A stretch of DNA of 8,919 nucleotides from Simkania sp. Lineage in GTDB: Bacteria; Chlamydiota; Chlamydiia; Chlamydiales; Simkaniaceae. Made by a program: the position numbers and the translations under genes. The stretch is taken from positions 1 through 8,919 of the forward strand of contig JANQSR010000101.1 of NCBI GenBank assembly GCA_028279205.1. Direction: 5' to 3'. The notes under the pieces are model-generated. The model was not told the DNA's origin. It did not search any database and saw only the letters and a list, made by a program, of their open reading frames with translations. Each line of letters begins with the position of its first letter. Position 1 is the stretch's first letter. This document shows, in pieces, positions 5,585 through 8,919 of the stretch.

Positions 5585-7717
5585 TTGGATTTGAGACGTG
5601 AAATAAAACGATTAGAACTCCTGTTGGAGTCTTTGAAAAATGCGAGTAATCAAACAGAAAAAGTCATGCTCGTTAGCAAAGTTTCCGAAGTGGAAGCCTC
5701 TTTTTCAAAGCCTTCCCCTTTGCGCACCTTTTTGGCGGGACTTTCCGAAGAGTGTGAATATGTCATCAAAGCGCTCGTTGCCATTGGGCAGGGCTCTTTT
5801 CTTCTCAATAGATCTCACCCCTCTTTAGACTTGACCTCTCATTACCGCACACTTCTGGATGATCTACTTGCAATTGAAGATTTTTATAAGGAGGTAGGTG
5901 GGATTGTGGGGTATCAATGTCTGGCTCTATCTTTACTCGTCGAAGAGAAAGAAGAGGTTGCAAATGTGCGTCTTAAACCCCCAGAGAGGGTCGATCTTAC
6001 GGATGAAAATGACCCTACCGTGCGATCTGCGATTTTAAAAGGGATTTGGTGCCAAGGGAGGATGGCTGAGTTCTACCCTTTGGGAGGAACAGCGGACCGT
6101 CTTGAGCTCAAAGATGAGAAGAGTGGAAAGGAGCTACCAGCCGCCTGTTTGGTTTTTCAGGGAAAAAGGCTTCTTGAAAAGATGATTCATGATCTTCAAG
6201 CAAGGGAGTATCTCCACTATAAACTTTTCGGCAAACAAATTTTAACCCCTCTCGTCTTGATGACCTCTAAAGCTGAGAATAACCACGATCACATTCGAAC
6301 GATTTGTATGGAAAATGGGTGGTTTAACCGTCCAAAAACAAGCTTTTGCTTTCTCACCCAGCCTTCTGTTCCCGTCTTCACAAAAAAGGCAAATTGGTGT
6401 TTAGAAAAACCGATGCAATTGTTACTTAAACCAGGAGGGCATGGAGCGATCTGGAAGCTCGCGAAGGAAGCAAAGACATTTGACTGGCTCACCTCTTTGG
6501 GCAAGACAAAAGCTCTTGTGCGTCAGATTAATAATCCGATAGCAGCGATTGATTATGGCCTCTTGGCCTTTTCGGGCATTGGACATGAGAAGGATCGATC
6601 GTTTGGGTTTGCTTCCTGTGAGAGGCAAGTCAATGCGAGTGAGGGGATGATTGTAAAAAAAGAGATAACAAGTTTTGAGAAACAATCTGCTGTGATTACA
6701 AATATTGAATATTGTGATTTTAAAAAATATGGGATTGAGGATAGGTTCGAAGGGAAAGAAAACTCCCCTTCCCTTTTCCCTTCAAACACAAATATTCTGT
6801 TTGTCGATCTTCTCTCTCTTCAGAAAAAGGTCGCTTCGTTGCCACTTCCAGGCTTGCTTGTCAACTTTCGAGATGGTGTGCATTACACTCCTAAGGGGCA
6901 AAAAATAGAAAAGTTAGCCCGCTTAGAGACGACGATGCAGAACATGGCAGACGCCTTTCCCTTTGAAGAAAAGGTAGATCTCCCTTCGACTTACGTCACA
7001 TTCAATAAAAGAGAGAAGACGATTTCGACGACAAAGAGGCAAAAATCTCTAAAGAGTGAACCATTTGAAACACCCGAAAGGTGTTTTTACGATTTGATGC
7101 AAAATGCGAAAGAGGTTCTCAAAAAAGGGTGTGGCATCAAGTTCAAAGATATAGAGGATCGGATGGGATCTTCTAAAGAAAAAAAGCCCTTCTTAATGAG
7201 TTATCACCCCGCTCTTGGACCCCTACATTCGGTTATCCGTCAAAAGATCCAAGGGGGAGAGTTTTTAAATGGTTCAGAGCTTCAGCTTGAGATTGCCGAT
7301 TTGGAGATAAAAAATTTAAGGCTGGACGGAAGCCTTCTAGTGATTGCAGATAGGATCATGGGACATACAGATGCGCAAGGAACGCTCCATTATTCAGATC
7401 GAACTGGTCAGTGTATTTTAAAAAATGTCACGATTGAAAACGGGGGGATTGATTGGAAGGGGGAGAGCCACTCTGCTTGGAAACACCAAATGAAACGGAA
7501 AGAAACTTTTCGAATCTATCTTCAAGGCCACAGCCGTTTTGAGGCTGAAAACGTCATTTTCAGGGGTAATTTCGAGATCGAAGTTCAGGAGGGTGTGCAC
7601 ATGTTAGCTATGCAAAAAGAAGGAAGACTCGTTTTTGAAAAAAGAGCACTTTCACAAAGTGAGTCCTTCTGGCTCTACAAGACTAAAGCGAACCACACAA
7701 TCTGCTTAAGCCGCTAG
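5585..7717 (+). CDS. UDP-sugar pyrophosphorylase, UGP3-like (UTP-glucose-1-phosphate uridylyltransferase family)
   Basis: A 710-residue soluble protein. Residues 1-150 are helical with no motif I know. The nucleotidyltransferase core spans ~160-450: a glycine-rich loop LGGTADRLEL (166-175, variant of GGxGTRL), AACLVFQGKRLLE, LMTSKAENNHDH, KPGGHGAIWKLA (282-293), VRQINNP, IDYG and RLETTMQNMADAF. Residues ~535-690 are beta-rich with a repetitive feel (e.g. LEIADLEIKNLRLDGSLLV) and may form a left-handed beta-helix cap. From memory, the same order of motifs, including PALGPL and DGSL near the C-terminus, occurs in plant chloroplast UGP3, which makes UDP-glucose for sulfolipid; no search was run. 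The likely reaction is sugar-1-phosphate + UTP to UDP-sugar. The start is TTG 5585, with a weak ribosome site; the first in-frame ATG is codon 28. Product sugar is uncertain. Confidence 0.8.
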   Translation: MDLRREIKRLELLLESLKNASNQTEKVMLVSKVSEVEASFSKPSPLRTFLAGLSEECEYVIKALVAIGQGSFLLNRSHPSLDLTSHYRTLLDDLLAIEDFYKEVGGIVGYQCLALSLLVEEKEEVANVRLKPPERVDLTDENDPTVRSAILKGIWCQGRMAEFYPLGGTADRLELKDEKSGKELPAACLVFQGKRLLEKMIHDLQAREYLHYKLFGKQILTPLVLMTSKAENNHDHIRTICMENGWFNRPKTSFCFLTQPSVPVFTKKANWCLEKPMQLLLKPGGHGAIWKLAKEAKTFDWLTSLGKTKALVRQINNPIAAIDYGLLAFSGIGHEKDRSFGFASCERQVNASEGMIVKKEITSFEKQSAVITNIEYCDFKKYGIEDRFEGKENSPSLFPSNTNILFVDLLSLQKKVASLPLPGLLVNFRDGVHYTPKGQKIEKLARLETTMQNMADAFPFEEKVDLPSTYVTFNKREKTISTTKRQKSLKSEPFETPERCFYDLMQNAKEVLKKGCGIKFKDIEDRMGSSKEKKPFLMSYHPALGPLHSVIRQKIQGGEFLNGSELQLEIADLEIKNLRLDGSLLVIADRIMGHTDAQGTLHYSDRTGQCILKNVTIENGGIDWKGESHSAWKHQMKRKETFRIYLQGHSRFEAENVIFRGNFEIEVQEGVHMLAMQKEGRLVFEKRALSQSESFWLYKTKANHTICLSR

Positions 7718-7800
7718 GCGGTAGAATATAGAAATTTCTTAAGAAGAGAGTCTCTATTTTATGAATAGACAAATTTAATGCAACTGCAAGCGGCGGCAAA

Positions 7801-7842
7801 TGAGAAGAAAAAGAGGGGAATTTATCTGATTAAATCCTCCCC
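7801..7842 (-). terminator. Rho-independent terminator of the 106-aa gene (possibly bidirectional)
   Basis: GGGGAATTTA (7815-7824) pairs with TAAAT-CC-TCCCC (7831-7842), giving 10 bp with a 2-nt bulge and a 6-nt loop. On the minus strand it is followed by TCTTTTTCTTCTC. On the plus strand a weaker TATTTTATCT follows, so it may also stop the UGP3-like transcript. A separate small hairpin, AACAATA-GCT-TATTGTT (7861-7877), lies between it and the minus-strand stop but lacks a T tract. The rest of 7718-7894 shows only short palindromes. Confidence 0.6.
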
Positions 7843-7894
7843 CTATTTTATCTAGACATCAACAATAGCTTATTGTTTAGCTTTTGTTGGTTGC

Positions 7895-8215
7895 TTAACT
7901 TGACTGGGGTGGGGTCTCATCACTTTGAGCTGATTGATGAGCAGTACCACCAGAACCCGAGAAATATTGATAAGCAAGATAGACTAGCAATCCTGATCCT
8001 GCGATACCACCACCAATCAGAGCATTCTGCCATGTAAAGGCTGGTAGACTTTGCCATAAATATTTCATTCCGCCAAGAATCGCTCTACCGAGAGCGCAGA
8101 TTTTGGTCGCAAGCCAAGAATTGGCTGCCCAAGATGTCCAGCTTTGGCCAGCAGCCGTTGTGGCAGCAGCCGTTGTGGCAGCAGCATTGATACCAGTATT
8201 TGTTATTGCAGTCAT
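7895..8215 (-). CDS. Small membrane protein with Ala/Thr repeat; candidate secreted/inclusion-membrane protein (106 aa)
   Basis: I do not recognise a family. The N-terminus (1-25) is rich in Ala, Thr and Asn and holds a duplicated AATTA unit. Residues ~35-60 are hydrophobic to amphipathic (ICALGRAILGGMKYLWQSL), and ~65-86 form a clear membrane helix (ALIGGGIAGSGLLVYLAYQ). The tail is polar and Ser/Pro-rich. There is no cleavable signal peptide. A disordered, Ser/Thr/Ala-rich start plus two closely spaced hydrophobic lobes is the layout of chlamydial type III-secreted Inc proteins, but a small bacterial membrane protein fits as well. The unit looks fully functional: promoter at 8290-8318, Shine-Dalgarno GGAGGT 5 nt before ATG 8215, and a terminator downstream. 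It is therefore probably expressed on its own. Confidence 0.75.
   Translation of the reverse strand: MTAITNTGINAAATTAAATTAAGQSWTSWAANSWLATKICALGRAILGGMKYLWQSLPAFTWQNALIGGGIAGSGLLVYLAYQYFSGSGGTAHQSAQSDETPPQSS
8151..8185 (-). repeat. 15-bp tandem repeat inside the 106-aa gene
   Basis: On the plus strand GCAGCCGTTGTGGCA occurs twice in direct succession (8151-8165, 8166-8180), followed by a partial third unit, GCAGC. The unit is a multiple of three and encodes the duplicated AATTA peptide near the N-terminus, so copy number can change without breaking the frame. Confidence 0.9.
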
Positions 8216-8220
8216 TATTT

Positions 8221-8226
8221 ACCTCC
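8221..8226 (-). promoter_or_regulatory. Strong Shine-Dalgarno of the 106-aa gene
   Basis: GGAGGT on the minus strand lies 5 nt before ATG 8215 and decides this start. Confidence 0.85.
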
Positions 8227-8289
8227 AAGATTGAGTTTTAAGTTTAACGATTTTAAAAATGACGAACTCTTAGGAATAAAACCAAACTG

Positions 8290-8318
8290 ATGATAGTTAG
8301 ATGGGCTTTTTTTGTAAA
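8290..8318 (-). promoter_or_regulatory. Strong sigma-70/sigma-66-type promoter of the 106-aa gene
   Basis: On the minus strand TTTACA (8313-8318, 5/6) and TATCAT (8290-8295, 5/6) are exactly 17 nt apart. Transcription would start near 8283, leaving a leader of ~68 nt before ATG 8215. This is the best promoter match I saw in the window. Its position argues against a longer minus-strand coding region upstream of 8215. Confidence 0.6.
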
Positions 8319-8401
8319 CAAGATAAGAAAATTTTTCAGCAATTCCCCGACTGTGTTGAAAAAATAGGGAGAAAAGGGTTGCTAAAAATTCCTTAAAAAG
8401 G

Positions 8402-8443
8402 AGAAGCTCCTCGTCTTTAAGTAACAGAAAAAAAGGAGCTTCT
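8402..8443 (+). promoter_or_regulatory. Inverted repeat covering the ribosome binding site of the 71-aa gene
   Basis: AGAAGCTCCT (8402-8411) is the exact reverse complement of AGGAGCTTCT (8434-8443), with 22 nt between. The 3' arm contains the Shine-Dalgarno AGGAG (8434-8438), 6 nt before ATG 8445. A transcript starting upstream of 8402 would hide its ribosome site in a 10-bp stem. A second AAGGAG copy (8398-8403) lies at the foot of the 5' arm. Confidence 0.65.
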
Positions 8444-8444
8444 A

Positions 8445-8660
8445 ATGCGAAAACGCAATGCTGGAAAAAGTATAACAAAAACCTGGTTAAAAGAGGAAGT
8501 GTCACTTTCTTCATTGATGAAGAGCTTCTCAAACCTTTTAAAGGCTCAAAAAAATAAGCGAGATCCGCCCCCTCATGTTTTCTTCGACCCTGATCCAAAT
8601 GCTTTTGCTCTTAAAGATTCAATTAAATCTTACCTATTGGCCTTTGGAGGGGTTTACTAA
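8445..8660 (+). CDS. Hypothetical protein (71 aa), orphan
   Basis: No family recognised. The first ~40 residues are basic (MRKRNAGKSITKTWLKEE) and probably helical; then comes a proline/aspartate stretch (DPPPHVFFDPDPNAF) and a hydrophobic end (IKSYLLAFGGVY). There is no signal peptide or full membrane helix. Support for translation comes from a perfect AAGGAG (8433-8438) placed 6 nt before ATG 8445 and from the inverted repeat around it. An opposing 127-codon minus-strand frame starting with TTG covers part of the region, but it is rich in Phe and Leu, as expected for the antisense of a Lys/Glu-rich gene, and contains the promoter of the 106-aa gene. The remainder of the gap 8216-8444 holds only that promoter, the two ribosome sites and the hairpin. 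The basic N-terminus would suit a nucleic-acid-binding protein, but that is a guess. Confidence 0.55.
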   Translation: MRKRNAGKSITKTWLKEEVSLSSLMKSFSNLLKAQKNKRDPPPHVFFDPDPNAFALKDSIKSYLLAFGGVY

Positions 8661-8700
8661 ATCTTTTCTTCGACGTCTTGCTCCAGGGGTAATTCTAATT

Positions 8701-8800
8701 TTGCAAATTTTATCAGGCAATTTCGAAGTTTTTTAGGGATTTTCTTATTTTTTTCGATCTTGTGAATGGTTTGTCTTTTTTGGAATCATAAAATTTGCAA
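8701..8800. repeat. 13-bp perfect inverted repeat (arms 8701-8713 and 8788-8800)
   Basis: TTGCAAATTTTAT (8701-8713) is the exact reverse complement of ATAAAATTTGCAA (8788-8800), with 74 nt between the arms. Two wobble and two Watson-Crick pairs can extend it outward. It lies in the non-coding or decayed right end. It could be a remnant of a mobile element or an RNA stem; no transposase is visible. Confidence 0.6.
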
Positions 8801-8895
8801 GGTTTTGCTCAAGTTTCCCAAAAAAATTTATTTACAGCATCTAAATAGCCTGTTTTAAATGCGAATAAGAAGGCCTCTGAAGGTCTTGCTCAAGT
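8799..8895. repeat. 16-bp direct repeat AAGGTYTTGCTCAAGT (two copies)
   Basis: Copies at 8799-8814 and 8880-8895 differ at one base. A shorter related piece, GTCTTGCTC, lies at 8675-8683. On the minus strand they read LEQNL, LEQDL and LEQDV in the fragments of the possible decayed gene, so they may be traces of an internally repeated protein. Confidence 0.6.
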
Positions 8896-8919
8896 ACGCG
8901 TTCAAGGGGGGGAGTTAGG

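Larger units (their letters stand above)
8657..8919 (-). pseudogene. Possible decayed coding region (minus strand, several frames)
   Basis: No intact gene is visible in the last 260 bases. On the minus strand four short open stretches in shifting frames each look protein-like. One runs from the right edge through LERVLEQDLQRPS. The next (8889-8812) contains EAFLFAFKTGYLDAVNKFF. The third (8831-8748) contains LEQNLANFMIPKK. The last (8785-8660) encodes IHKIEKNKKIPKKL and ends EQDVEEKI before TAG at 8657-8659. Reading them in order needs about three frameshifts. The second piece faintly resembles an ankyrin repeat. The end overlaps the 71-aa gene's stop codon. Chance open frames in AT-rich DNA remain a real alternative. 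Confidence 0.3.

Noticed and set aside
6289..6789. Minus-strand frames of 71-87 codons within the UGP3-like gene
   Set aside because: Antisense to the nucleotidyltransferase core; no motifs.
7861..7877. Hairpin AACAATA-GCT-TATTGTT as terminator of the 106-aa gene
   Set aside because: Only AT-rich 7-bp stem and no T tract on the minus strand; the next hairpin downstream with a T5 tract fits better.
8215..8598. 127-codon minus-strand frame ending TAATG at the start of the 106-aa gene
   Set aside because: It starts with TTG without a ribosome site, is rich in Phe/Leu as expected for an antisense frame, overlaps the better-supported plus-strand 71-aa gene, and contains a strong promoter for the 106-aa gene. 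The TAATG overlap is suggestive but not enough.
1..8919. CRISPR array, rRNA, transposase or phage genes
   Set aside because: Looked for regularly spaced repeats, rRNA-like stretches and transposase or integrase motifs on both strands and saw none.

Overview
The window most likely comes from a member of the Chlamydiota, probably one of the amoeba- or arthropod-associated 'environmental' lineages rather than Chlamydia itself. Two things point there. One is a free-standing 85-residue SWIB-domain protein. The other is gene content shared with one stretch of Chlamydia trachomatis, where SWIB (CT460), truA (CT463), a Gph-like HAD phosphatase (CT464) and the sigma-54 activator atoC/ctcC (CT468) lie close together (recalled from memory, not searched). 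Both assignments are inference.

Left part (1-2035): the 3' portion of a DUF115/Maf-like putative glycosyltransferase enters from the left edge. A glyoxalase II gene (gloB) follows closely on the same strand. A small predicted lipoprotein gene faces them from the minus strand. Centre (2036-5358): an NtrC-type sigma-54 activator with a degenerate receiver domain and an intact Fis-type DNA-binding domain runs rightward. It overlaps tail-to-tail by 13 nt with a leftward group made of a HAD phosphatase, tRNA-Leu(CAA), truA and the SWIB gene. The tRNA lies only about 10 nt upstream of the HAD start.

Right-centre (5359-7717): divergent from SWIB is a 710-residue nucleotidyltransferase. Its whole length, including the C-terminal region, resembles the plant/algal chloroplast UGP3 type of UDP-glucose pyrophosphorylase, as I recall that family. 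This is the most interesting gene for evolution.

Right end (7718-8919): an accessory-looking region. It holds a complete small transcription unit (promoter, Shine-Dalgarno site, 106-residue membrane protein, terminator) whose product could be an inclusion-membrane or secreted protein. Divergent from it is a 71-residue orphan gene whose ribosome binding site sits in a perfect 10-bp inverted repeat. The final 260 bases look like a decayed gene on the minus strand, with an inverted repeat and several short repeats.

The genes do not form one obvious pathway. The core block (SWIB, truA, tRNA, HAD, sigma-54 activator) covers chromatin, RNA modification and regulation. The flanks (Maf-like protein, UGP3-like enzyme) hint at sugar-nucleotide and glycan metabolism. 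The longest stretches without a supported gene are 5359-5584, 7718-7894 and 8216-8444 (all under 300 nt); what each holds is described in the entries.
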